From positions 1 to 64,000 of the forward strand of contig NZ_JACHGF010000015.1 in assembly GCF_014202275.1 (NCBI RefSeq): a DNA stretch of 64,000 bases. The letters run 5' to 3'. This document shows positions 25,455-34,563 of the stretch, in pieces (positions within the stretch are counted from its first letter, which is position 1; every line of letters starts with the position of its first letter). Origin of the DNA: Rhabdobacter roseus. GTDB taxonomy: Bacteria > Bacteroidota > Bacteroidia > Cytophagales > Spirosomataceae. The translations under genes were made by a program, and so were the position numbers. The notes beneath the pieces are model-generated. The model ran no database searches and was not told where the DNA came from. It was given only the letters and a program-made list of their open reading frames with translations.

Positions 25455-26567
25455 ATGAAACGGGAAAAATTTATTAAAGTCATCGTGGCGGGCTCGGTAG
25501 GAGCCGCCGCTCTGGGGCCTACGTTTAGCCGGGCCGAACCCCAAGCCCCCCGCAAAGTACTGATGAAGGTGGGTTGCCAGTCGGGCGGTACTTCGGTCGA
25601 AAACTTGGAGTTCAAGGCCCGGCACGGCGTTTATAACCTGGACGGCGGCGCCCCCCGTATCATCCCCGGCAAGGGCTGGGACCTGGAAGATTCCCTGCGG
25701 AAGCGTGAAGCCTGCGAAAAGTACGGCATCAGCCTCGACGCCTACCACTGGCCGCTCACCTCGGCGGGGATCGACAAGGTGGAGTACCCCAACATTATGC
25801 TCGGCAAAAGTCCGGAGCGCGACCGCGAGATCGAAATCCTGCAACAGATGATTCAGGTGGCGGCCAAAACGGGCGTTCACCTGCTCAACTACAACACCAC
25901 CATCCTGCCGGTACTACGCACGGGCCGCACCATCGACCCTAAGCGCGGCAACGCGTCGTACAGTACCTGGAACTACGAGGAGGCCCTCAAACAAAACGCG
26001 CCCAAGACCGTGGCCGGAGACGTTTCCATCGAGCAGATGTTTGAGCGCATTACCTACCTGCTCGACCGGGTACTTCCCGTGGCCAAGGAGTATAAGGTGA
26101 AACTGGCCAACCACATCGCCGATCCACCGGCGCCGGTAGGGTACCGGGGCATTACCCGCTGGAACAGCCCCGATGTATTTGCGGGCATCAAGCGGTTTGC
26201 TCAGCTGTACGACAACGAGTACCACGGCTTTAATTTTTGCATTGGGTCCATTGCCGAAGGACTGAAAGATCCCAAGACAGAGATCTTCCCCATCATTAAG
26301 TGGGTAGGGGAGCGGAAGCAGATTTTTAACATTCACCTGCGCAACATCAAAGGCGGCTGGAACAACTTCCAGGAGGTCTACCCCGACAACGGCGACATGA
26401 ACTTCCTGCAGGTGATGCGGGCCCTGCGCGACGTGGGTTTTTCGGGCATGGTTATGCCCGACCACGTACCTACCCACGCCGATACCAGTAGTAGCGGGCA
26501 GGCTTTTTCTTTTAGCTACGGCTACATCAAAGGGCTCCTCCAGGCCGTATCCGACGAGGTAGCCTGA
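25455..26567 (+). CDS. Mannonate dehydratase (UxuA)-like protein with export signal
   Basis: 370 residues. The TIM-barrel follows UxuA: NYNTTILPVLRTGR, LANHIADPPAPVG (UxuA has HPDDPP), NFCIGSIAEG, FNIHLRNIKGGWNNFQEVYPDNGDMNFLQVMRALRDVGFSGMVMPDHVP. Unlike cytosolic UxuA it starts KREKFIKVIVAGSVGAAALGPTFSRA, a hydrophobic, Tat-like export signal, so it probably acts in the periplasm. Metal ligands are largely kept, but the DD of HPDDPP is changed to AD. It may dehydrate an aldonate or be a related isomerase; sitting between garR and gudD it belongs to sugar-acid catabolism. Confidence 0.75.
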   Translation: MKREKFIKVIVAGSVGAAALGPTFSRAEPQAPRKVLMKVGCQSGGTSVENLEFKARHGVYNLDGGAPRIIPGKGWDLEDSLRKREACEKYGISLDAYHWPLTSAGIDKVEYPNIMLGKSPERDREIEILQQMIQVAAKTGVHLLNYNTTILPVLRTGRTIDPKRGNASYSTWNYEEALKQNAPKTVAGDVSIEQMFERITYLLDRVLPVAKEYKVKLANHIADPPAPVGYRGITRWNSPDVFAGIKRFAQLYDNEYHGFNFCIGSIAEGLKDPKTEIFPIIKWVGERKQIFNIHLRNIKGGWNNFQEVYPDNGDMNFLQVMRALRDVGFSGMVMPDHVPTHADTSSSGQAFSFSYGYIKGLLQAVSDEVA

Positions 26568-26623
26568 TCAGTACCCCTTGGGGTGCTGTCCGAATTAGTT
26601 TCAATGCGAATTATTTTTCAGTT

Positions 26624-27946
26624 ATGAATCCGAAGATCAATGCCGGCTATCGGGCCGGACCCAAAATCCGGGACATTATCATTACGCCCATTGCTATTAT
26701 AGACCCGCCGCTGTTGAACGCGGCGGGTTTGCACGCGCCCTACGCCCTCCGTACCGTGCTGGAGGTCGTTACGGACGATAATATTTCGGGAATCAGTGAA
26801 ATTCCGGGCAATAGTGCCATTGATGCGGCCCTGGCCGCGGCCAGCCAGTTGATCATTGGCAAAGATCCCTTTCATCTCAACGAGATCCGGCAGGTACTTA
26901 CGGCCTATTTCGGGATCGAAACCGCCGCCCAGCGCGGCCATACGCCCTGGGACCAGCGGAAGCTCGTCCACGTGTTCAGTGCCATCGAGGTGGCGTGCCT
27001 GGATATTATTGGCAAAATGACGGGTCGTCCGGTGGTCGATTTCCTGGGCGGAAAAATGCGGGATCGGGTACCTTTTGCTGCCTATCTTTTCTACAAGTAC
27101 GAAGGCGCGGGCGGCCAACTAGGCTTTGGTACCGACTCCGCAGCGCAGGGCTGGGACGCCGCCCGGCAGGCGCAGGCCCTCACGCCCGACGAAATCGTGG
27201 CGCAGGCGCGGGCCATGTGCCAGGAGTTTGGTTTTCAGTCGATCAAGCTCAAAGGGGGCGTGTTAGAGCCCCAGGCCGAGGTAGATGCCATGTTTGCGCT
27301 GCGCGAAGCCTTTGGCCCGGAGGTACCTTTGCGCCTGGACCCTAATGCCGTCTGGCAGCTGGACACGGCCATCAAGTACGGCAAGCAGCTGGAGCCCATT
27401 CTGGAGTACCTGGAAGACCCCGTGCGCGGGCAGCACGACATGGCCGCCGCGCGCAAGGCGCTCAAAGTACCCCTGGCTACCAACATGTGTACGACCTGCT
27501 TCGAGGATATTCTGAGTAGTATTACGCTGGGTTCGGAGGATATTATCCTGAGCGACCACCACTTTTGGGGCGGATTGCGGGCGTCGATCACCCTGGCGGG
27601 TATCTGCGAAACCGCCGGGCGGCATTTGTCCATGCACTCCAACAGCCACCTGGGCATTTCGCTGGCCGCCATGGTCCACCTGGGCGCGGCCTTACCCTCG
27701 CTGCCCTACGCCCTGGACACGCACTACCCCTGGCAGTCTGACGAGGTAGTACAGGGCGGTCGGTTTGTGTTTGAAGAAGGAGCCGTGCGGGTACCTGAAG
27801 GTCCCGGACTAGGCGTGGAGCTGGACCGGGTGGCGCTGGCGCGGTTGCACCAAAACTACCTCCAGTGCGGCTTGACCTGCCGGGATGATTTGGTAGAAAT
27901 GCGGAAGAAGCAGCCCGACTGGGAGTTTCAGCTGGTACGCTGGTAG
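26624..27946 (+). CDS. gudD: Glucarate dehydratase (enolase superfamily)
   Basis: 440 residues, close to the usual GudD length. Enolase-superfamily motifs: GISEIPGNSAIDAALAAAS, VPFAAYLFYKYEG, catalytic Lys in KLKGGVLEP, metal-binding RLDPNAVW and ..ILEYLEDPV, and the catalytic His region SDHHFWGGLRASITLAG, MHSNSHLGISLAAMVHLGAA. It converts D-glucarate (and often L-idarate) to 5-keto-4-deoxyglucarate, the substrate of the aldolase at 22292. Last gene of the operon; a strong hairpin follows. Confidence 0.95.
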   Translation: MNPKINAGYRAGPKIRDIIITPIAIIDPPLLNAAGLHAPYALRTVLEVVTDDNISGISEIPGNSAIDAALAAASQLIIGKDPFHLNEIRQVLTAYFGIETAAQRGHTPWDQRKLVHVFSAIEVACLDIIGKMTGRPVVDFLGGKMRDRVPFAAYLFYKYEGAGGQLGFGTDSAAQGWDAARQAQALTPDEIVAQARAMCQEFGFQSIKLKGGVLEPQAEVDAMFALREAFGPEVPLRLDPNAVWQLDTAIKYGKQLEPILEYLEDPVRGQHDMAAARKALKVPLATNMCTTCFEDILSSITLGSEDIILSDHHFWGGLRASITLAGICETAGRHLSMHSNSHLGISLAAMVHLGAALPSLPYALDTHYPWQSDEVVQGGRFVFEEGAVRVPEGPGLGVELDRVALARLHQNYLQCGLTCRDDLVEMRKKQPDWEFQLVRW

Positions 27947-27960
27947 TTTTAAAAAGTACC

Positions 27961-28030
27961 CCTTAAGTACCCTTCGAGGTACCTTGGAGGGGTACCTGAA
28001 GCGTTTGGCAGAAAGTACCCTAAGTACCTT
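27961..28030. repeat. Dense cluster of GTAC-centred motifs
   Basis: Five copies of RRGTACYY-like motifs (AGTACC or GGTACC) in 70 bases of spacer. About one GTAC per 256 bases would be expected by chance. This is the densest example of a motif scattered through most of the window. Confidence 0.7.
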
Positions 28031-28043
28031 CTGTCAAACGCTT
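27999..28043. terminator. Long hairpin between gudD and the IclR gene
   Basis: AAGCGTTTGGCAGAAAGTAC (27999-28018) pairs with GTACCTTCTGTCAAACGCTT (28024-28043) with one mismatch and a bulge. The right part is the 3' end of the convergent IclR coding region. With T-rich flanks it can stop both transcripts. Confidence 0.65.
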
Positions 28044-28763
28044 GTTTATTTTGTCGGCGGCTTGCTTAAGGGCCTGCACCAGTTGTTTTTTCCTAGGGGC
28101 CGGGCAGCGGATCTCGGGCAGGAAAATACCCAGCGCCGCAATCACTTTTTCGTTTTTCCGGATCGGTACCGCAAAGCCCACGATGTGCTTCACGGAGTAG
28201 GTGATCACGAGCTCATCCTGCACAATTTTCTGGAGTTCCTTCTCCAGTCCTTCCGGGCTGGTGGCTTCCTTCCACACCTCGGGGGTAGGTAGGCCGTTGC
28301 TCATCAAAAAACTGTCCCTTTCTTTCTTGGAAAGATACGCCAGCAACAGGCGCCCCGTGGCGGTTTCGTACACGTTCCGTTCGGTGCGGCTGCGTACCTG
28401 CAGGTCCTGGTCGCTGTTGACCAAGTGCAAAATGTAGCGCTTCTGGTTGCGCAGGGTACCTAGCAGCGACGTTTCGTTGAGCAAGGTAGTCAAATCCTCC
28501 ATCACATCCTTGGCCGCCATGATCAGGTTTTGGTTGTACGAGAGGTTGTTGGTGAGGTTGAAAGCCATCGGCCCCAGGCGGTAGCCTTTTTTGCGGCCCA
28601 GATGCTCCACAAAATTCTTGCTCACCAGCGTTTTCAAGATGTTGGCGCAGGTAGCCTGATTCAGCTCCAGGCTCTCCGAAATTTCGGTCAGGGTAAAGGC
28701 TCTTTCCTGGTCCTGAGCCAAGTACTCCAGAATATCGATCGCCTTTATAATAACAAGTACCAT
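28020..28763 (-). CDS. IclR-family transcriptional regulator
   Basis: 247 residues. N-terminal winged helix (IKAIDILEYLAQDQERAFTLTEISESLELNQATCANILKTLVSKNFVEHLG-KKGYRLGP) and C-terminal effector domain (GTLRNQKRYILHLVNSDQDL..RNVYETATGRLLLAYLS..ITYSVKHIVGFAVPIRKNEKVIAALGIFLP). IclR proteins often sense sugar acids (KdgR type). Lying between the glucarate operon and kduD/pectin genes, it is the obvious candidate to sense 2-keto-3-deoxygluconate or a similar intermediate (inference). Confidence 0.93.
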   Translation of the reverse strand: MVLVIIKAIDILEYLAQDQERAFTLTEISESLELNQATCANILKTLVSKNFVEHLGRKKGYRLGPMAFNLTNNLSYNQNLIMAAKDVMEDLTTLLNETSLLGTLRNQKRYILHLVNSDQDLQVRSRTERNVYETATGRLLLAYLSKKERDSFLMSNGLPTPEVWKEATSPEGLEKELQKIVQDELVITYSVKHIVGFAVPIRKNEKVIAALGIFLPEIRCPAPRKKQLVQALKQAADKINKRLTEGT

Positions 28764-28916
28764 GCAGTAGGTGTCAGATCTTTAAAAAATGGCAGGATTT
28801 GTCTCTGCTGAATTGATTTTCTTAGCCCAAACTTTTTGCTTCCATTGCGTCCGGAACTACCCTTCAAATATACGCTTTTTACCATTCACTTCGAGAAATA
28901 CTCTCAGCATGTTAAA

Positions 28917-29687
28917 TTATCGACCCATCCAGCCGCCATCTACCGTGATAATGCTTCCGTGTACGTAGCTAGAGGCCTCCGACGCCAGAAAGACCGTGAT
29001 TCCTTTAAAATCCTCCGGGGTACCCCAGCGGTTAGCGGGTATGCGTGAGAGGATAGAGGTACTTCGCACGGGGTCGTTGCGCAGGGCCTCGGTGTTGTCG
29101 GTACTGATGTAGCCTGGCGCAATGGCGTTGACATTCACGCCCTGGCTGGCCCATTCGTTGGCCAGGGCTTTTACCAAACTACCTATGGCCCCCTTGCTGG
29201 CCGCGTAGCCCGGCACCGTGACTCCGCCCTGAAAAGTGAGTAATGAAGCCGTAAAGATGATTTTTCCGGCACCCCGGGCTACCATTTCCTTGCCGATTTC
29301 CCGGCTCAGCACAAACTGCGCGTTCAGGTTGGTTTCGATCACCGTGTCCCAATACTCATCGGGGTGCTCCTCGGCCGGTTTGCGCAGGATCGTCCCGGCG
29401 TTGTTCACCAGGATGTCGATGACGGGCTGGTCGCGCTTCACCTGCTCGATGAAGGCGTATAGCGAGCTCCGATTACTGAAGTCACACTGGTAGGCGCTGA
29501 AGGTACGTCCTAAGGCTTTGATCTCCCGGGCTACCTGGCTGTCTTCCAGCTCCAGCGAAGCCGAAACGCCCACAATGTCCGCGCCAGCCTCAGCCAGTGC
29601 CAGCGCCATCGCTTTGCCAATTCCCCGTTTGCAGCCGGTCACCAGGGCGGTTTTTCCGGTAAGATTAAATGCGTGTAAAATACTCAT
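28917..29687 (-). CDS. kduD: 2-dehydro-3-deoxy-D-gluconate 5-dehydrogenase
   Basis: 256 residues, short-chain dehydrogenase. NAD fold TGKTALVTGCKRGIGKAMALALAEAGADIVGV, NNAGTILRKPAEEHPDEYWDTVIETNLN, catalytic Ser in TASLLTFQGG and Tyr/Lys in PGYAASKGA, and KduD-type NVNAIAPGYISTDNTEALRNDPVRSTSILSRIPANRWGTPEDF. It acts after pectin lyases/GH105, reducing 5-keto uronate derivatives toward 2-keto-3-deoxygluconate. Divergent from the pectin susC, with matching promoters. Confidence 0.93.
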   Translation of the reverse strand: MSILHAFNLTGKTALVTGCKRGIGKAMALALAEAGADIVGVSASLELEDSQVAREIKALGRTFSAYQCDFSNRSSLYAFIEQVKRDQPVIDILVNNAGTILRKPAEEHPDEYWDTVIETNLNAQFVLSREIGKEMVARGAGKIIFTASLLTFQGGVTVPGYAASKGAIGSLVKALANEWASQGVNVNAIAPGYISTDNTEALRNDPVRSTSILSRIPANRWGTPEDFKGITVFLASEASSYVHGSIITVDGGWMGR

Positions 29688-29725
29688 AGTTTAGCAATGA
29701 TAAATTAGACTTAAATTAATACGAG

Positions 29726-29757
29726 CAATAGTAAAATAAAAAGCAATAATTTCCAAA
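29726..29757 (-). promoter_or_regulatory. kduD promoter
   Basis: On the minus strand TTTG (29757-29754), a 20-base spacer, and TACTATTG (29733-29726), 38 bases before the kduD ATG. The divergent susC promoter has the same spacing and nearly the same -7 box, which suggests co-regulation. Confidence 0.55.
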
Positions 29758-29895
29758 TTAGCCATCGAAAATAGAAAATAGTATTATTTGAAGATGAAGA
29801 TTCTTCAATAGCTACTTCCTAAAATATTTATTAGCAATAAAGTAATACTGTACAATAGACAATTATAATTTTTTATGAAAAATATTGTATAAAAA

Positions 29896-29927
29896 TTTGG
29901 TATCAAAGTGCTTATACTATATTATTG
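29896..29927 (+). promoter_or_regulatory. Promoter of the pectin susCD operon
   Basis: TTTG (29896-29899), a 20-base spacer and TATTATTG (29920-29927), 48 bases before ATG 29976, in a 290-base AT-rich spacer with several further ATTATTG/CAATAAT words that may be operators. Confidence 0.55.
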
Positions 29928-29975
29928 TAATGTGAAATTATAATTCAATAATAATAAATTTAACCCTTAATAAAC

Positions 29976-32900
29976 ATGAACTATACATTTATTAAGAAAG
30001 CCCGATTCGCGTGGTTTGCCGTGCTGCTGGGCGTCGGATGGCTAATGGGGGGTGAAGCTAGGGCGCAGCAGACCGTGACCGGCAAGGTGGTGGACGACAC
30101 CGGACAAGCGCTACCGGGAGTAAACGTAGTGGAGAAAGGTACTACCACGGGTACCACCACCAACGCCGAGGGTGATTTTACGATCCAAGTTGGTTCGGCC
30201 AACGCCGTACTGACGTTTTCCTTTGTAGGTTACACGCCCAAGGAAGAGCCGGTAGGCAATCGGCAGCGTATTGACATCACCCTGGCTCCGGACAATCGGC
30301 AGCTTTCCGAAGTGGTGGTGGTGGGTTACGGTACCCAGCAGAAGCGCGATGTGACGGGGGCGGTGGCTTCGGTCAGTTCCCGGGATATTGAGCGTATCCC
30401 TGTTTCGGGCCTGGATAGAGCCTTACAAGGCCAGGTACCTGGCTTACAGATTTCGTCTACTTCGGGTGCTCCCGGCGGAAACACGAACATCCTTATACGC
30501 GGGATCGGATCGGTGTCGGGAGGCGTTGAACCCCTGTTTATTGTGGATGGCTTTCCGATCAACAATTCGGGCGTAGGAAACCCGTTGAACACCATTAACC
30601 CGGGCGACATTGAATCCATCGAAGTACTTAAAGATGCTTCCGCCACGGCCATTTACGGATCGCGGGGCTCCAACGGAGTGATCATGATTACGACCAAGCG
30701 CGGAAAATCCGGGCAGTCAAGAATTACGCTGGACGCCTACGCGGGCATCCAGCAAGTTTCGAAGCGACTTGACCTCATGAATGCCCGGCAGTTTGCCGAG
30801 TATGTCATCGACGGCCGGAACAACGGATGGTTGGATAACGGTGGGCCAAACGCCAGCATCAATGACCCCAATAGTGTACGGGGGGCGTCGTTTCGAATTC
30901 CACCCGCCTGGCAGGATCTGGACAATCTGCCTCCTTACGACACCGACTGGCAAGATGTAATCTTTCGGACGGCCCCCATCCAAAACTACCAACTTACGGC
31001 TACGGGCGGGAATGAGAAACTACGCTACGCACTATCGGGGGGGTACTTCAACCAGCAGGGAATTCTTATTAGCTCGGGATTTGAACGGTACTCGGCCCGG
31101 CTCAACCTGGACGGGCAACTTACCAAGAAGCTCAAAGTAAGTATGAACCTGGCTCCGACCTACACGGCTACGGACAACGTACCTTCCAGCGGGCACTACG
31201 GCAATCCGGACATGAACATCATCAACGCTTCCTGGACCATGCCTCCCATGATCCCGTTGTACAACCCCGATGGCTCCTACGGAAATACGTTTGATTTGGG
31301 AGGGGATCACGTGACGGTTCAAAATCCCTTGAAAATTGCCAACGAAAGGCAGGATTTTGATTCCCAATTCCGAATGATCGGAAATGCCTTTGGCGAGTAC
31401 GAACTACTGACGGGGCTGAAATTAAAAGTGAGCGTCGGGGCAGATTTCAACTACTTTAAATCGAACATTTTCAACCCTTCAACCCTTTCAGCTACCTTGC
31501 CCACTGCGCCGGCTTTTGCCAGTGCGCGTATTACCGAGGATATTAATTGGCTGAATGAGAATACCCTAAGTTACCAAAAAACAATGGGTGACCATTTTCT
31601 GGATGCCGTGGCCGGTTTTACCGTGCAAAAATCATCTACCGTGGCTCATCAGACGAACGCCACCAACTTTCCGGATGACCTGGTAGAGAACATCAACGGT
31701 GGGCAGATCACGGGAGGTAGCTACGCGATCGGGGAGTGGAGCCTGTTGTCGTACCTGGCTCGGGTCAATTATTCTTTCAAAGACAAGTACCTCGTTACCG
31801 GTACCATTCGAACTGACGGCTCCTCGCGTTTTGGTTCGGCGAATCGCTGGGGTGTTTTTCCGTCGTTCTCGTTGGGTTGGCGCTTGTCAGAAGAGGATTT
31901 TGTCAAAAATCTGCGCCTGTTTGATGACTTAAAAATTCGGGCCAGCTACGGCTTGTCGGGCAACAATGCCATCGGCAACTACCGCTCGGTAGGCTTACTA
32001 TCTGCAACCAACTACGTACTGGGCAACCAGCAGGTACCTGGTCTCTCCCAAAGTACCTTTACCAACGACAACCTGGGCTGGGAAACCAGCAAACAGTACG
32101 ACATTGGTTTGGACTTTGCGCTCTTTAATAACCGCTTACAGTTCACCGGGGATTACTACAACCGTCGAAATACGGATATGCTCTTGAATGTTGCCATTCC
32201 GGCCGTCACTGGATATACGAGCGCCTGGGTAAACCTGGGGGAGCTGGAAAACAGAGGAGTGGAACTAGCCCTGACCGGGAATGTGATTGCTGCCCGGGAT
32301 TTTCGCTGGACGAGTAGCTTCAACATTACCTTCAATAAAAATAAAGTACTTAGCCTGGGTGAAAGCGATGAGATTTTTTCCAATGCTGGTGGTAGAGGTA
32401 ACGTAAGTATTTCGCGCGTAGGCCATCCCATTGGTAGTTTTTACGGCCACGTGTACGAAGGGATATTTATGAGCCAGGCGGAGATTGACGCCCACGCCAC
32501 TCAAAATGGCGCTAAGCTAGGGGATATTAAATACCGGGACGTCGATGGAAATGGGATTATCAATGACATAGACCGCGACTTAATTGGTAACCCCCAGCCT
32601 AAATTCTTTTACGGTTTTAACAATACATTTAGCTACAAGAATTGGTCGCTGGACGTACTTTTGAACGGTACTCAGGGTAACGACGTATTTTGGGCCGGGG
32701 CGGTGTTTGCGTATGGCTTCCATGGCGTGCAAAATAGCCTGGCAAGTATTCATGAGAACCGCTACCGTTCGCCGGAGCAACCAGGAAACGGCCAGATGCC
32801 CCGGGCCATCCGTGGTGGACTTAACAACAACCTGCGGTATAGTTCCTTCTTCAATTTCGACGGTTCGTTCTTAAGAGTACGGAACGTTACGCTCAACTAC

Positions 32901-33107
32901 ACCCTACCACAATCGGTGGCCGAAAAGCTAGGGCTAACCGCCGGGCGTATCTACGGAACGGGCAGTAACCTCTTCACTTTTACAAAGTACCCCGGCTACG
33001 ATCCCGAACTGAGTAATTCGGGCGATAATGTCCTGGGCGCCGGAGTCGACTACGCGGGCTATCCCGTGGCGCGTACCATCACTATAGGTGTAAGTCTTAC
33101 TTTCTGA
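29976..33107 (+). CDS. SusC/RagA-family TonB-linked outer-membrane transporter (pectin locus)
   Basis: 1043 residues, without STN domain, so not of the FecR-signalling type. Signal peptide to ..GGEARAQ, CNA-B-like domain (VTGKVVDDTGQALPGVNVVEKGTTTG), plug (ILIRGIGSVSGGVEPLFIVDGFPIN..IEVLKDASATAIYGSRGSNGVIMITTKRG) and barrel ending ..TITIGVSLTF. It pairs with the SusD at 33121 and opens a run of pectin-active enzymes, so import of galacturonate-containing oligomers is likely. Confidence 0.95.
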   Translation: MNYTFIKKARFAWFAVLLGVGWLMGGEARAQQTVTGKVVDDTGQALPGVNVVEKGTTTGTTTNAEGDFTIQVGSANAVLTFSFVGYTPKEEPVGNRQRIDITLAPDNRQLSEVVVVGYGTQQKRDVTGAVASVSSRDIERIPVSGLDRALQGQVPGLQISSTSGAPGGNTNILIRGIGSVSGGVEPLFIVDGFPINNSGVGNPLNTINPGDIESIEVLKDASATAIYGSRGSNGVIMITTKRGKSGQSRITLDAYAGIQQVSKRLDLMNARQFAEYVIDGRNNGWLDNGGPNASINDPNSVRGASFRIPPAWQDLDNLPPYDTDWQDVIFRTAPIQNYQLTATGGNEKLRYALSGGYFNQQGILISSGFERYSARLNLDGQLTKKLKVSMNLAPTYTATDNVPSSGHYGNPDMNIINASWTMPPMIPLYNPDGSYGNTFDLGGDHVTVQNPLKIANERQDFDSQFRMIGNAFGEYELLTGLKLKVSVGADFNYFKSNIFNPSTLSATLPTAPAFASARITEDINWLNENTLSYQKTMGDHFLDAVAGFTVQKSSTVAHQTNATNFPDDLVENINGGQITGGSYAIGEWSLLSYLARVNYSFKDKYLVTGTIRTDGSSRFGSANRWGVFPSFSLGWRLSEEDFVKNLRLFDDLKIRASYGLSGNNAIGNYRSVGLLSATNYVLGNQQVPGLSQSTFTNDNLGWETSKQYDIGLDFALFNNRLQFTGDYYNRRNTDMLLNVAIPAVTGYTSAWVNLGELENRGVELALTGNVIAARDFRWTSSFNITFNKNKVLSLGESDEIFSNAGGRGNVSISRVGHPIGSFYGHVYEGIFMSQAEIDAHATQNGAKLGDIKYRDVDGNGIINDIDRDLIGNPQPKFFYGFNNTFSYKNWSLDVLLNGTQGNDVFWAGAVFAYGFHGVQNSLASIHENRYRSPEQPGNGQMPRAIRGGLNNNLRYSSFFNFDGSFLRVRNVTLNYTLPQSVAEKLGLTAGRIYGTGSNLFTFTKYPGYDPELSNSGDNVLGAGVDYAGYPVARTITIGVSLTF

Positions 33108-33120
33108 AATTGCTACGATC

Positions 33121-34554
33121 ATGAAAATCAAAACCATATTTTGTACGATACTGAGTCTTTTTACGCTGAGCAGTTGTCAGGAAGATTTCCTGGGGCTGGC
33201 TCCCCAGACGGAGCGAAACACCCAGAATTTTTATAGAACGGCCGCTGACTTTAACAATGCCGTTGTAGGTAACTATGCCGCACTGAAGCTTTCGGGCGTG
33301 TACGGTTCAGGCTTAATTTGGGTTGGCGAAATTTCTACGGACAATACCATGTATGGCATCACGCGGCAGTCGGGCAATGTGGATAATTTCCAGTTTATCG
33401 ACCATACCTACACGACGCTCAATAGCATTATTTACGGGGTGTGGCGTGACCACTACATCGGCATTAGTCGCGCCAACGCCATTCTGACCCGCATCGAAAA
33501 TGCCGACATTCCGGCGGCCCAAAAGGCCCAATATACGGGCGAAGCCCAGTTTCTGAGGGCGCTGTTCTACTTTGATCTGGTTCGATTGTTCGGGGCGGTA
33601 CCCCTGGTGGTGCAGGAAATTACCAATCCTTACGGAGCCAGCAATCTTACCCGAACGCCCGTAGAGGAGGTGTACCAACTGATCCTTTCCGATCTTCAGG
33701 GAGCTGAACAAAACTTACCGGCACAGTACCCGGCCACCAACGTAGGCCGGGCTACGAGGGGAGCGGCCAAGGCTTTACTGGGGAAAGTATATTTAACCCG
33801 GAAAGAATGGACCAGTGCGGCCAATAAACTCAAAGAGGTGATTGACCTGAATCAATACCGACTCCTGCCAGAATATGCCAGTGCTTTTAGTTTTGCTAGT
33901 CCTACCAACGATGAAACCCTGTTTAATGTACAATACCGCTCCGGCAACACCGGGCAGGGAAGTAGTTTTTGGGCTAGCTTCACCCCCTGGAGCGTAGGAT
34001 CGCTCATTCTTGGACCCAACGGCGGAACGGGTGGCGGGCTGAACATGCCCACCCGTGATATGGTCAATGCCTACGAAACAGGGGATAAGCGCTTGGCTTT
34101 TTCCATTCAACAGTCGTACACCTCCGCTTCCGGGGCCATCGTACAGGAGCCCTTCGTAACCAAGTACAAGCAGATGGGGGCCCTGCCAAATGATTCAGAT
34201 GTAGACTTTCCGGTACTTCGCTATGCGGATGTACTCCTGATGTACGCCGAAGCACTTAACGAAATCAGCTTCAGTCCCGAGGCCGTCACCAGGCTGAACC
34301 AGGTCCGGGCTCGGGCAGGCTTAGAGCCAACCACCGCCAATAGCCAGGCCGCTTTTCGGTTAGCCATTGAACAGGAGCGGCGCGTAGAGCTGGCTTTTGA
34401 AAACCACCGCTGGTTTGATCTCATTCGGACGGACCGGTACTTACCCGTGATGCGCGCCAAAGGCTACAACGTGCAGGATCATCACGTACTGTACCTGATT
34501 CCGCAACTAGAAATTGACCTGAATGCGTCGCTTCAGCAAAACCCAGGCTACTGA
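33121..34554 (+). CDS. SusD/RagB-family outer-membrane lipoprotein (pectin locus)
   Basis: 477 residues; lipoprotein signal FTLSSC then QEDFLGLAPQTERNTQNFYRTAADFNNAVVGNYAALK. SusD motifs AQFLRALFYFDLVRLFGAVPLVVQEI, ADVLLMYAEALNE, and the C-terminal EQERRVELAFENHRWFDLIRT. It binds glycan at the surface for the SusC encoded 13 bases upstream. Confidence 0.95.
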   Translation: MKIKTIFCTILSLFTLSSCQEDFLGLAPQTERNTQNFYRTAADFNNAVVGNYAALKLSGVYGSGLIWVGEISTDNTMYGITRQSGNVDNFQFIDHTYTTLNSIIYGVWRDHYIGISRANAILTRIENADIPAAQKAQYTGEAQFLRALFYFDLVRLFGAVPLVVQEITNPYGASNLTRTPVEEVYQLILSDLQGAEQNLPAQYPATNVGRATRGAAKALLGKVYLTRKEWTSAANKLKEVIDLNQYRLLPEYASAFSFASPTNDETLFNVQYRSGNTGQGSSFWASFTPWSVGSLILGPNGGTGGGLNMPTRDMVNAYETGDKRLAFSIQQSYTSASGAIVQEPFVTKYKQMGALPNDSDVDFPVLRYADVLLMYAEALNEISFSPEAVTRLNQVRARAGLEPTTANSQAAFRLAIEQERRVELAFENHRWFDLIRTDRYLPVMRAKGYNVQDHHVLYLIPQLEIDLNASLQQNPGY

Positions 34555-34563
34555 TTTTATCCA

